From assembly GCF_008123965.1 (NCBI RefSeq), contig NZ_VSTH01000023.1, forward strand, positions 1-64,000: DNA of 64,000 bases, read 5' to 3'. The stretch comes from Bradyrhizobium hipponense. Its GTDB lineage: Bacteria > Pseudomonadota > Alphaproteobacteria > Rhizobiales > Xanthobacteraceae. Shown one piece after another: positions 31,323-40,387 of this stretch; position 1 is the first letter of the stretch, and each line of letters starts with the position of its first letter. Made by a program: the position numbers and the translations under genes. Below the pieces are notes generated by a model. It saw only the letters and a program-made list of their open reading frames with translations. It did not search any database and was not told the DNA's origin.

Positions 31323-31790
31323 GTGACCGCCGCTCTTCGACATTACGATCCGCCTTCGCTGAGTAAACGCCTGCGCAATGCGCATGCGATGACGCGACCG
31401 CTTATATTCGACATCATCGAGCACGCCTGCCGGCGCCTGCCCCCGCTCGGACACAGCGAGCGCACTGCGCGCATCATGCGGCTGATCGATGCCGAGGCCT
31501 GGACCGATGCCGCGCTGGCGCTGATGGCGATCGAGCTGCCGCTATGGCAGGTCCGGCGCATCGCCTACGATGAGGGCGAGTGGCATTGTGCGCTTTCGCG
31601 TGAACGCGAATTGCCCGACTGGCTGGACGCCGCGGTCGAAGCGCACCATGCGGATCTAGCGCTCGCCCTGCTGTCCGCCTTCGTCGAGGTGCAAGCATTG
31701 GCCGTGGAGATGTCGCGGCCCAGCGTCCCTTCCGTGCGTCCGTTGCTGTACCCGCTCTACGAGCCGGCCGCCTGCGACAATTTCGGCTAG
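31323..31790 (+). CDS. Conserved hypothetical protein
   Basis: A 155-residue soluble protein with GTG start at 31323, chosen because AGGAGG lies 6 bases upstream (31311-31316); the longer frame would cross the hairpin repeat. The middle is alpha-helical and amphipathic (AMTRPLIFDIIEHACRRLPP, then SERTARIMRLIDAEAWTDAALALMAIELP and WQVRRIAYDEGEWHCALS). No domain is recognised. Base composition is like the surroundings. It stands alone between the kdp promoter region and upp. Confidence 0.7.
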   Translation: MTAALRHYDPPSLSKRLRNAHAMTRPLIFDIIEHACRRLPPLGHSERTARIMRLIDAEAWTDAALALMAIELPLWQVRRIAYDEGEWHCALSRERELPDWLDAAVEAHHADLALALLSAFVEVQALAVEMSRPSVPSVRPLLYPLYEPAACDNFG

Positions 31791-31921
31791 CGGCGTGGCG
31801 CACTTATGGCGTTCCTATTCAAAAGCGGCAGCTCGCGTCTCGCATTCCTATGCCGCCCCGCCCATCATACGAGGCAACTTGGAGCGGCCATCTCGCCGAA
31901 CCAAGCATGAGGGCTCCCGAA

Positions 31922-32110
31922 ATGTCGATGCTGACACATGGTTTTGAACAGTCCTTTGACAGGACAGAACGATGGCCGAGAGCAAAAGCGCGCCGGGCCC
32001 AGCTCAGGCGCTTCGCCTTGCGCGCGTTAGCCGTGCTCTCGATGGGCAGCGTGCTTGCCGCGCTCATAGCGCTGAGGACCGCGATCTACGTCTGGCACCT
32101 CCACGCCTGA
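31922..32110 (+). CDS. Putative small membrane protein
   Basis: A 62-residue frame with a basic centre (RAKARRAQLRRFALRA) followed by one hydrophobic helix (LAVLSMGSVLAALIAL). GAGGG lies 8 bases before the ATG at 31922. No family is recognised. It could be a chance frame, but the basic-then-hydrophobic layout is that of a genuine one-span protein. Confidence 0.4.
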   Translation: MSMLTHGFEQSFDRTERWPRAKARRAQLRRFALRALAVLSMGSVLAALIALRTAIYVWHLHA

Positions 32111-32148
32111 TCGACGCGGAAGACCGTCAAGACGTTGCAGATAACATC

Positions 32149-32241
32149 ATGGTCGAAATCAAGATCATTATCCTCGTCGCATTGATGGGCGCGCTGCTGT
32201 TTGGCATGCGGATCAGTGCGAAAACAACCGCGGACAGCTAG
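32149..32241 (+). CDS. Putative 30-residue membrane peptide
   Basis: MVEIKIIILVALMGALLFGM followed by RISAKTTADS: one hydrophobic helix with a polar tail. There is no obvious ribosome binding site. It lies 38 bases after another short membrane frame and 1 base before a third. Support comes only from composition and from use of ATG. Confidence 0.28.
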   Translation: MVEIKIIILVALMGALLFGMRISAKTTADS

Positions 32242-32242
32242 C

Positions 32243-32371
32243 GTGCAGCCGTTCAAGGGAAACCTGGAGCAGGCGATCACCGCGGCCATCCTGACCGTGA
32301 CGCTCAGTATAATCTGGGGCGGGATCCTGACGCTCGTGATCACGCTTGCCGCGCGCGGGCTCGGTGTCTAG
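32243..32371 (+). CDS. Putative 42-residue membrane peptide
   Basis: A GTG-started frame: a short polar N-terminus (QPFKGNLEQ) and one long hydrophobic helix (ITAAILTVTLSIIWGGILTL). It follows the preceding small frame by 1 base. The remaining 166 bases up to upp hold no supported gene. A weak call made on composition alone. Confidence 0.28.
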   Translation: MQPFKGNLEQAITAAILTVTLSIIWGGILTLVITLAARGLGV

Positions 32372-32537
32372 CCCTTCGTCGCTGCGCGCACCGCGACTGG
32401 GCAGGAGTTGCCTTAACTGCCCACGGGGCGAGCAGCCGGGTTCGAACGGCGGTCTCGATGGCTGCCTGGGCCACGTATCCGGCGGAAAAAGCCGGACCGA
32501 TCTGGCGCAGTTTCACGGAACCGTGTAGATCGGTTTC

Positions 32538-33161
<624 letters not shown>

Positions 33162-33173
<12 letters not shown>

Positions 33174-33191
33174 ACAGGCACCAAGTAGACA
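33162..33191. repeat. Perfect 15-bp tandem duplication at the upp stop codon
   Basis: ggcaccaagtagaca occurs twice in direct succession (33162-33176 and 33177-33191). The first copy encodes the last upp codons and its TAG; the second repeats them in the intergenic gap. It looks like a recent slippage event. Confidence 0.95.
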
Positions 33192-33221
33192 GTTTTGCGC
33201 GATCGGGTTACTCCGGTCGTC

Positions 33222-34805
33222 ATGCACGCCGACGATTTTTCACTGCAATCGCTGATCAGGACCGAGACCGCCGGTGCCGCCTTCGTGTTTGACGGCACGC
33301 CGGTCTCGCGCGCCGAGTTCTCGCAAAAGGTCGAGCAGACCGCGGCCTGGCTCGCGGCGCAGGGCATCGGTAAGGGCGACGTGGTCGCGGTCTGGCTGGT
33401 CAATCGGATCGAATGGATCGCGCTGCTGTTTGCCGCCGCCCGCCTTGGCGCCGTCGTCGCCGCCGTCAATACCCGCTACCGTAGCGCCGAGCTCGCGCAT
33501 CTGCTGAAGGTTTCCAGCGCCAGGCTCATGGTGGTCGAGGCCGCGTTCCGCTCGATCGATTTCGCCGCCATTCTCGCCGATGTCGCCAAGGCCGAGGTGC
33601 CCGCGCTGCAAAAGCTCGCGGTGGTCGGCGCGGACGTGATCCCCGCGCACTGGCCTTGCGTACGCTTCGACGCGTTCGAGAAGCCCTGCCCGCCGCGCCC
33701 GCCAGCCGAGAGCGACGTCGACCTCCCAGTGCTGCTCTATACGACCTCGGGCACGACCAAGGGGCCGAAGCTGGTGGCGCATTCGCAGCGGACGCTTTCC
33801 ACGCACGCCGTCTCGATCGCCGAAGCGCTGACGCTCTCGCCGCAGCGCCATTCGTTGCTGGCGATGCTTCCGTTCTGCGGCACGTTCGGCATGACCAGCT
33901 TGCTTGCCTTCCTCGCCGCCGGCGTGACCATCCATGTGCTGGACGCCTTCGAGGCGGCGCCGGCGCTGACAATCCTCAGCGAGCACAGGATCACGCACGC
34001 CTTTGGCTCCGACGAGATGTTCCGCCGCATCCTGGCGCTGACCGATGCGCCGCGCCCGCTTCCGAAAGCGGAGGTTTTCGGCTTCGCTGCGTTTCAGCCC
34101 GGCTGGCGTGAGCTGGCCGCGGAGGCCGAGGCGCGCGGCGTGCCGCTATTCGGCCTTTACGGTTCGAGCGAGGTGCAGGCGCTGTTCTCGATCGGCCGCG
34201 CCGGCGACGCCTTTGCCGAGCGCATCGAGGGCGGCGGCTGGCCGATGTCGCCGCAAGCCAGGGTCCGTGTCCGTGACACCGAGACCGGCTCACTTGCGCC
34301 TCACGGCGTTTCCGGCGAGATCGAGATCAGCGCCCCGTCGCGCTTTCTCGGCTATTTCCACAATCCCGAGGCCACGCGTGATGCGATCACCGCGGATGGC
34401 TTCTTCCGCACCGGCGACATCGGCCGTCTTCGCGGCGATGGCTCGTTCGTCTATGAGACCCGTGCGGGCGACGCCATGCGGCTCGGCGGCTTCCTGGTCG
34501 CGCCAGGCGAGATCGAGGATGAACTCAAATCCTGTCCTGGCGTTGCCGACGCCCAGGTGGTTGCTGTCGATCTGAAAGGACAGGCGCGCTGCGTCGCCTT
34601 CGTGATCCCGGCCCAAGAACCACAGCAGGAGCCGCCGCAGCCGGAGGCGCTTGTCGCGCGCCTGCGCGAGCGGCTCGCCGGCTACAAGGTGCCGGCGCGG
34701 ATCTACTTCGTGGGTGCCTTCCCGGTTACCGACAGCGCCAACGGCATCAAGATCCAGCGTACCAGGCTCCGCGCTATGGCAGTTGATCGGATCGCTTCCG
34801 AATAA
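33222..34805 (+). CDS. AMP-dependent acyl-CoA synthetase/ligase
   Basis: A 527-residue adenylate-forming enzyme of the ANL family that activates a carboxylic acid to its CoA thioester. Motifs seen are the P-loop YTTSGTTKGPK, LYGSSE (A4/A5 region), FRTGDIGRLRGDGSF (A7) and the catalytic Lys near the C-terminus in NGIKIQRTRLR. The ATG at 33222 (MHADDFSLQSL) is preferred over a TTG nine codons upstream. Its substrate cannot be read from the sequence; the nearby acyl-CoA dehydrogenase and CoA lyase suggest fatty or aromatic acid metabolism. Confidence 0.88.
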   Translation: MHADDFSLQSLIRTETAGAAFVFDGTPVSRAEFSQKVEQTAAWLAAQGIGKGDVVAVWLVNRIEWIALLFAAARLGAVVAAVNTRYRSAELAHLLKVSSARLMVVEAAFRSIDFAAILADVAKAEVPALQKLAVVGADVIPAHWPCVRFDAFEKPCPPRPPAESDVDLPVLLYTTSGTTKGPKLVAHSQRTLSTHAVSIAEALTLSPQRHSLLAMLPFCGTFGMTSLLAFLAAGVTIHVLDAFEAAPALTILSEHRITHAFGSDEMFRRILALTDAPRPLPKAEVFGFAAFQPGWRELAAEAEARGVPLFGLYGSSEVQALFSIGRAGDAFAERIEGGGWPMSPQARVRVRDTETGSLAPHGVSGEIEISAPSRFLGYFHNPEATRDAITADGFFRTGDIGRLRGDGSFVYETRAGDAMRLGGFLVAPGEIEDELKSCPGVADAQVVAVDLKGQARCVAFVIPAQEPQQEPPQPEALVARLRERLAGYKVPARIYFVGAFPVTDSANGIKIQRTRLRAMAVDRIASE

Positions 34806-34879
34806 GCACGGCCAACTCCGGATAGCTCGCACGGTTCGTCGCCGACCAAATGGTCGCGCATTAGCTTAGTACGACTTGT

Positions 34880-36046
34880 TTAGTACGACTTCGCCAGCCC
34901 CAGCACCTTTTCCGCGATGAAGCTCAGCGCGAGTTGCGGGCTGACTGGCGCGATGCGCGGGATCAAGATTTCGCGCAAATATCGCTCGACGTGGAATTCC
35001 TTGGCATAGCCGAAGCCGCCATGGGTCATGACGGCCTGCTCGCAGGCATGGTATCCGGCCTCTCCCGCCAGATATTTTGCGGCGTTGGCGGCGGCGCCGC
35101 ACGGCAAGCCCTTGTCGTACTGCCAGGCCGCCGACATCACCATCAGCCAAGCCGCCTCGAGCTCAACCCAGTTCACCGCGAGCGGATGCTGGATGCCCTG
35201 ATTCTTGCCGATCGGGCGGTTGAACACGATTCGCGTCTTGGCATATTCGGTGGCGCGCGACAGCGCGAGCTTGCCGAGGCCGACCGCTTCCGCGGCGATC
35301 AGGATCCGCTCGGGGTTCATGCCTTCGAGGATGTATTGGAAGCCGCGGCCCTCTTCGCCGATGCGGTCCTCCATCGGGATTTCAAAATCCTCGAAGAACA
35401 GCTCGTTGGAATCGACGACCTTACGGCCCATCTTCTCGATCTCGTGGACCTTGATCTTGTTGCGGTCGAAATCGGTGTAGAACAGGCTCAGCCCATGCGT
35501 CGGCGAGCGCACCTCCTCCAGCGGCGTGGTGCGCGCCAGCAGGAGGATCTTGTGCGCGACCTGCGCGGTCGAGATCCACACTTTCTGGCCATTGACGATG
35601 TAGCGGTCGTTCTTGGCCACCGCACGCGTCTTGAGCTGTGTGGTGTTGAGGCCGGTGTTGGGCTCGGTGACGGCGAAGCAGGCCTTCTCGCGGCCTTCGA
35701 CCATCGGCGGCAGCATGCGCTTGCGCTGCTCCTCAGTGCCGAACACGACGACGGGATTGAGCCCGAACACGTTGATGTGCACCGCGGAGGCGCCGGACAT
35801 GCCCGCGCCGGATTCCGCGATGGTGCGCATCATGATCGCAGCTTCGGTGATGCCGAGGCCCGAGCCGCCATAGGCTTCCGGCACGCAGATGCCGAGCCAG
35901 CCGGCATCGGCCAGCGCCTTGTGGAAATCGTGCGGGAAGCCGCCGTCGTGGTCCTTCTTCAGCCAATAGGCATCGTCAAAACCTTCGCAGATCTTGGCGA
36001 TGGCATCGCGAATGGCTTCCTGCTGATCGGTGAGCGCGAAATCCAT
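34880..36046 (-). CDS. Acyl-CoA dehydrogenase
   Basis: A 388-residue FAD-dependent acyl-CoA dehydrogenase that introduces the alpha,beta double bond. It begins MDFALTDQQEAIRDAIAKIC, has the FAD/substrate region CFAVTEPNTGLNTTQLKT and the C-terminal helical domain with HGGFGYAKEFHVERYLREILIPRIAP. The ATG at 36046 has AGGAG 9 bases upstream; a longer frame is not conserved in composition. It converges on the acyl-CoA synthetase. The chain-length preference is unknown. Confidence 0.92.
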   Translation of the reverse strand: MDFALTDQQEAIRDAIAKICEGFDDAYWLKKDHDGGFPHDFHKALADAGWLGICVPEAYGGSGLGITEAAIMMRTIAESGAGMSGASAVHINVFGLNPVVVFGTEEQRKRMLPPMVEGREKACFAVTEPNTGLNTTQLKTRAVAKNDRYIVNGQKVWISTAQVAHKILLLARTTPLEEVRSPTHGLSLFYTDFDRNKIKVHEIEKMGRKVVDSNELFFEDFEIPMEDRIGEEGRGFQYILEGMNPERILIAAEAVGLGKLALSRATEYAKTRIVFNRPIGKNQGIQHPLAVNWVELEAAWLMVMSAAWQYDKGLPCGAAANAAKYLAGEAGYHACEQAVMTHGGFGYAKEFHVERYLREILIPRIAPVSPQLALSFIAEKVLGLAKSY

Positions 36047-36225
36047 GTTTTTGATCTCCTTGATTGGAGCCGCGACGGCCCGTAGCTTAGCGCCCCATCT
36101 GCGAGGGGGGCCAGAGAATGATCGAGGAAACGGCCACCGCGATCCAATAGCGATCAGGTGCGCGATGAGATGCAGGAAGACGCCGTGGAATACTCCCGCC
36201 ACCATATATCCAAAACTTCAAAGCC

Positions 36226-36239
36226 ATATATATATATAT
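36226..36239. repeat. (AT)7 microsatellite
   Basis: Seven AT units in an AT-rich pocket between the divergent acyl-CoA dehydrogenase and CoA-lyase genes. Such tracts are rare in a genome this GC-rich; it may ease promoter melting or vary in length. Confidence 0.9.
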
Positions 36240-36370
36240 GAACTTGGCATGCGACCATGCATTGTTGCCGGACGGCTGGCACGTCGAGTTTAAGTACCAG
36301 GCCTGAAATCAGAACAACGAGATCGTCGCAAATTCCGCCGCATGGCGATGATGCACAAGGGGCCGGTCTG

Positions 36371-37222
36371 ATGCGTTCGATGCTGTTCGTCCCGGGCGAT
36401 TCCCCGCGCAAATTCGAGAAGGCGAGCCAAGGCAAAGCCGACGCGCTGATCATCGACCTCGAGGACTCCGTCGTCACCGAGAAAAAGGAAGAAGCGCGCA
36501 CGCTGACGCTGGCGATGCTGAGAGGGCCCCGCGGCCCGCACCTTCTCTATGTTCGCGTCAACGCACTTGACACCGGCATGACGCTCGCCGATCTCGCCGC
36601 GGTGATGCCCGGCGCCCCGGACGGCATCGTGCTGCCGAAGTCGCGGAGCGGCGACGATGTGCGCCAGGTCGCGACCTGGCTCGAAGCCTTCGAGGCGGCG
36701 GCCGGCAGCACGGTCGGCTCGACCCGCATCGTCTGCGTTGCCACGGAAACCGCCGGTTCGATCTTCGGGCTCGGCACCTACAAGGATTGCTCCCCTCGCC
36801 TCGCCGGCCTGATGTGGGGCGCCGAAGATCTCTCCGCCTCGCTCGGCGCGACCGAGAAAGCCTCGGGCGGCGTGTTCCACAGCCCCTATCGTCTCGCGCG
36901 CGATCTCTGCCTGATGGCGGCGGCCGCGGCCGACGTCGCACCGATCGATACCGTGTATACCGATATCGAAAACCTTAGTGGCCTTGAGCAGGAAACGCGC
37001 GCCGCGCGGCGCGACGGCTTTTCGGCAAAGGCGCTGATCCACCCCAAGCACGTCGACATCGTCAACGCGGCGTTCGAGCCGACCGAAGCCGAGCGCATCT
37101 GGGCGGAGAAGGTGATTGCGGCCTTTGCCGGCAATCCCGACTCCGGCACGCTGCGGCTCGACGGCATGATGATCGACAAGCCGCATCTCCGCGCCGCGAA
37201 GAAAATCCTGGGCGAACGGTAG
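36371..37222 (+). CDS. HpcH/HpaI or CitE-type CoA ester lyase/aldolase
   Basis: A 283-residue member of the citrate-lyase-beta/malyl-CoA-lyase superfamily. It opens with MRSMLFVPGDSPRKFEKA, followed by ADALIIDLEDSVVTEKKEEAR (Mg-binding acids), CVATETAGSIFGLGTY and LMWGAEDLSASLGA. Relatives cleave or hydrolyse beta-hydroxyacyl-CoAs such as malyl- or citramalyl-CoA. The ATG at 36371 gives the conserved N-terminus. It is divergent from the acyl-CoA dehydrogenase, 324 bases apart. Confidence 0.88.
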   Translation: MRSMLFVPGDSPRKFEKASQGKADALIIDLEDSVVTEKKEEARTLTLAMLRGPRGPHLLYVRVNALDTGMTLADLAAVMPGAPDGIVLPKSRSGDDVRQVATWLEAFEAAAGSTVGSTRIVCVATETAGSIFGLGTYKDCSPRLAGLMWGAEDLSASLGATEKASGGVFHSPYRLARDLCLMAAAAADVAPIDTVYTDIENLSGLEQETRAARRDGFSAKALIHPKHVDIVNAAFEPTEAERIWAEKVIAAFAGNPDSGTLRLDGMMIDKPHLRAAKKILGER

Positions 37223-37336
37223 ATCCGGGACGCGCCGCGACAGACGGGATCGTGCATGAAGGTCGGCGAGGTCGCCGCCCTGATCGCAAGGACGATCGAT
37301 CGGCTGCGGCCGAAGACCACTACTTGGACGGCGGCG

Positions 37337-37726
37337 TTACTCGAATCCCTGGACGGGCGGCGTCGAGGCCTGCGGCGACGGCGCAGGAGCGGCTTGAACC
37401 GGCGGATTGGCGGCCGCTCTCATCTCACCGTTGGCCTCCATCGCCTCGCGGGTGCGCGGCGGCGCACCGGCCGTGGCAGCGCGGCTCGCCTCGCGACGCG
37501 GCGGCTGCCGGTGTCTTGCCGACCGCGAGCCTCTGAGACCCCATGACCGCGCAATCGAAGGTCCGGCGGTGTAACCGACCAACGCTCCCGCCACGGCACC
37601 GACCGGCCCAAGCACGATGGCACCGGACACGGCCCCGAGCGCCGCATCGCCCGCGCGCTCCTGCGCGACGACACTTGCAGGCACGCAGGCCAGCATCACG
37701 ATGGCAGCGATCAGAGATTTGTTCAT
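37337..37726 (-). CDS. Exported glycine-zipper protein
   Basis: A 129-residue protein with a cleavable-type signal peptide (MNKSLIAAIVMLACVPASVVAQ) and then a glycine-zipper stretch (ALGAVSGAIVLGPVGAVAGALVG). A basic middle and a Pro/Ala-rich tail follow. GGAGG upstream supports the ATG at 37726. Such proteins are usually periplasmic or outer-membrane associated. No enzymatic function can be assigned. Confidence 0.72.
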   Translation of the reverse strand: MNKSLIAAIVMLACVPASVVAQERAGDAALGAVSGAIVLGPVGAVAGALVGYTAGPSIARSWGLRGSRSARHRQPPRREASRAATAGAPPRTREAMEANGEMRAAANPPVQAAPAPSPQASTPPVQGFE

Positions 37727-37866
37727 CAGAGTGCCTCCCTCACGGAAGATCACTCTTACGCAAATATGGCCGTACGACGTTCAGTTGCCGGCGATCAAAC
37801 GGCAATCGGCCAATGGAACTCGGGCCATTCGACGGCGGCCGCGGCGGAGCTCGATTGGCGCCGCCA

Positions 37867-38664
37867 CTAGACGATCTTGATCGACATGTCCGGCAGGCCC
37901 TCGAGCTTGCACAGCAGCACGTCGCCCTTCACCACCGGTCCGACATTCTCCGGCGTGCCGGAATAGATGATGTCGCCGGCCTTCAGCTCGAACGCCTCCG
38001 ACAGCTTCGCGATCTGCTCGGCCACGCTCCAGATCATCTTGCTGAGATCCGAACTCTGTTTCACAGTCCCGTTGATCGAGAGCGAGATCGCGCCCTTGTC
38101 GAAATGGCCGGTCTTGCCGGCCGGATGGATCGGGCCGATCACCGCGGCGTGGTCAAAGCTCTTGCCGATCTCCCAGGGCTTCTTCTCCGCGGCCATGCCG
38201 TTCTGGAGATCGCGGCGGGTCATGTCGAGGCCGAGCGCGTAGCCATAGACATGGTCGAGCGCCTTATCGGCCGGAATGTTGGTGCCGCCGGATTTCAGCG
38301 CGGCGACCAACTCGACTTCGTGATGATAGTTCTTGGTCAGCGACGGATAGGGATGGTCGGCGACCTCGCCGACCGCGACGTTCTGGATTGCGTCGGTCGG
38401 CTTCTGGAAGAAGAACGGCGGCTCACGGTTCGGATCCGAGCCGCGCTCGATCGCGTGCGCCGCGTAGTTGCGTCCGATGCAGTAGATGCGGCGGACCTGA
38501 AACACTTGGGTCTCGCCGACGATCGGGATCGTCACCATCGGCACCTGGAAGATCGGCTTGGGTCCCACCTGCGCCGCGGCAGGCGCAACGTCCGCGATCG
38601 AAGCTGCGCTTGCCGCCGCGGCAATTGCGAGCACCTCGCGTCGCGTTGGTGATATCTTTTTCAT
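37867..38664 (-). CDS. Tat-exported fumarylacetoacetate hydrolase family protein
   Basis: A 265-residue FAH-family protein, related to fumarylpyruvate hydrolases that split 2,4-dioxo acids. The core shows YCIGRNYAAHAIERG, PFFFQKPTDAIQN, YHHEVELVAAL (metal-binding Glu residues) and DIIYSGTPENVGPV. Unusually, the first 32 residues (SPTRREVLAIAAAASAAS and an AQV cleavage region) look like a twin-arginine signal peptide, whereas most family members are cytoplasmic. It is transcribed divergently from a LysR gene that may regulate it. Confidence 0.87.
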   Translation of the reverse strand: MKKISPTRREVLAIAAAASAASIADVAPAAAQVGPKPIFQVPMVTIPIVGETQVFQVRRIYCIGRNYAAHAIERGSDPNREPPFFFQKPTDAIQNVAVGEVADHPYPSLTKNYHHEVELVAALKSGGTNIPADKALDHVYGYALGLDMTRRDLQNGMAAEKKPWEIGKSFDHAAVIGPIHPAGKTGHFDKGAISLSINGTVKQSSDLSKMIWSVAEQIAKLSEAFELKAGDIIYSGTPENVGPVVKGDVLLCKLEGLPDMSIKIV

Positions 38665-38874
38665 GTCTTGCGCTCCCTTTTTCTATTCCTTGGGCAGCCT
38701 TATGCGCGCCGGTTCGGCTGATAGTCGATATTCCGTATGCCGGCAACGCTGGACGGGCGCGACACGGCATCGTCTTATGGATGAGAGCGGGCCGCCTGCC
38801 GCTGAGTCTTTCAAGCCTTCCCTAGCCGTCCCTAGCATGGAACTTGCATCAATTCTGGGCGAGATGGACGCCGC

Positions 38875-39774
38875 ATGAACCTCATCAGCCTCGACATCCG
38901 CATGCTCCGGTCGCTGATCTCGGTGGTCGAGACCAGCAGCATCACCGAGACCGCGCGACGGCTGGGCCGCACCCAGCCGGCAATCACCCTGCAGCTGCAG
39001 CGCCTGGAGGAGCTCACCGGCAAGCAATTGTTCGAGCATGCTGGCCGCAGGCTGACGCTGACGGAGGACGGCACCACGGTCCTCACCTACGCCAAATCGA
39101 TCCTGCGGTTGCACGACGAGCTGATTTCGCAGCTGGCCTCGCAGGAGATCGAGGGCCAGGTCGTGCTCGGCACGCCCGATCTCTACGCCGCCTTCATGCT
39201 GCCCTCGATCCTCAGCGTATTCCGAAAATCCTTTCCGCGCGTCCAGGTGCAGCTCAATTGCGCGCTGTCGACGCCGCTGGTCGGCCTCGTCAAGCGCGGC
39301 GACGTCGACATCGCGCTCGTCACCCGCATGAACGACTTTACCGGCGGCCAGGTGGTGCGGCGCGAGCAACTGGTCTGGATGACAGGCGAGCAATCCGCCG
39401 CGCACCAGGAGCGGCCGATCCCGCTGGCGCTGCTGCCGCCAGGCAACATCTATCGCGACTACGCGATAGACACGCTCGAGCGCGCCAATTTGCGCTGGCG
39501 CATCGCCTGCGTCAGTGAAAGCGTTGGCGGCCTGCAGGCTGCAGCCTTCGCCGGCATGGCGGTCACCGTGCTCGGCCGCAGCGCATTGGTGCCTGCGATG
39601 CGCGAGATCGGGCCGAATGAAGGCCTGCCGCCGCTGCCGAAGATCGAGCTCCTGCTTTACAAGTCGAGCGGCGCTACCTCGAAAGCGGCGACCGCGTTGC
39701 ACGACTATCTCGCGCACTATCTGCGCCTCGACGAAGAGCTCAGCGGCAGGGGCGTTCCGATCGAGCTGTCTTGA
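38875..39774 (+). CDS. LysR-type transcriptional regulator
   Basis: A 299-residue LysR family regulator. The N-terminal helix-turn-helix (about 20-40; SITETARRLGRTQPAITLQL) and the linker helix are followed by a two-lobe effector-binding domain (about 90-295; GQVVLGTPDLYAAFMLPSIL). The FAH-family gene runs in the opposite direction, starting 210 bases away, the usual position of a LysR target. The effector is unknown. Confidence 0.93.
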   Translation: MNLISLDIRMLRSLISVVETSSITETARRLGRTQPAITLQLQRLEELTGKQLFEHAGRRLTLTEDGTTVLTYAKSILRLHDELISQLASQEIEGQVVLGTPDLYAAFMLPSILSVFRKSFPRVQVQLNCALSTPLVGLVKRGDVDIALVTRMNDFTGGQVVRREQLVWMTGEQSAAHQERPIPLALLPPGNIYRDYAIDTLERANLRWRIACVSESVGGLQAAAFAGMAVTVLGRSALVPAMREIGPNEGLPPLPKIELLLYKSSGATSKAATALHDYLAHYLRLDEELSGRGVPIELS

Positions 39775-39915
39775 CGGGACCTGGCGTTCGCAGGTGCGGC
39801 GATCGTCTCAAACATCTTGACACCGATTTCCCGCAGCATATTTTTCGCGCCGAGAAATCTCTTTCTCACCCTCTGGATTTCAAAGGACTCAACGCGACCG
39901 TCTGGGGAGACGACG

Positions 39916-40131
39916 ATGCTTGATGATAATTTTTCCCGCCTTCGTGCGCACCGCAACAACATCCACCGCTACCGGCGACTGCTGAAAACCAGGCTGTCGG
40001 AGCTGGAACGTCAGTTCATCGAGAGGCGTCTCGCAGAAGAGCAATCGGCCATCGATAGCCTGACCGCCGCGACATTCCCGATTTCCTTCGCCTTGAAGGC
40101 GCCGATCGATGCGGCGGGGGCAGTGCGATGA
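39916..40131 (+). CDS. Small conserved helical protein
   Basis: A 71-residue protein, MLDDNFSRLRAHRNNIHRYR followed by RLLKTRLSELERQFIERRLAEEQSAIDSL, strongly basic and amphipathic, likely a helical hairpin. Short proteins of this pattern are common in rhizobia, of unknown function. GGGGAG upstream is a possible ribosome binding site for the ATG at 39916. The 256 bases that follow, up to the protease gene, contain no frame I can support. Confidence 0.62.
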   Translation: MLDDNFSRLRAHRNNIHRYRRLLKTRLSELERQFIERRLAEEQSAIDSLTAATFPISFALKAPIDAAGAVR

Positions 40132-40387
40132 CCGGCTAGCAAGAGTTGCTCATTCGGGGCAGCGAGAAGGTGATCGACCATTTGCGAACTCCTTCTTGGA
40201 AACGCGAAGACCGAGCACGAGCGCGCGCCCTATCGGCAGCGGATAGAACGCGAGTGGCTGCTGATCGGGGACCTCCACGGCGAGCCGGATCACCGCGCGG
40301 CTTGACCGCCCGGCATTCGCCGGATCGCGCGCTCGCAGGGGACCGAACCGCCGGGCTCGGCTGCGGTTCAGGTCTCCTGCGGCCCAT

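Noticed and set aside
37256..37546. A 96-codon frame on the + strand starting MKVGEVAALIARTIDRLRPK
   Set aside because: It begins sensibly but soon turns Arg-rich and runs opposite the glycine-zipper gene, which has a signal peptide and ribosome binding site.
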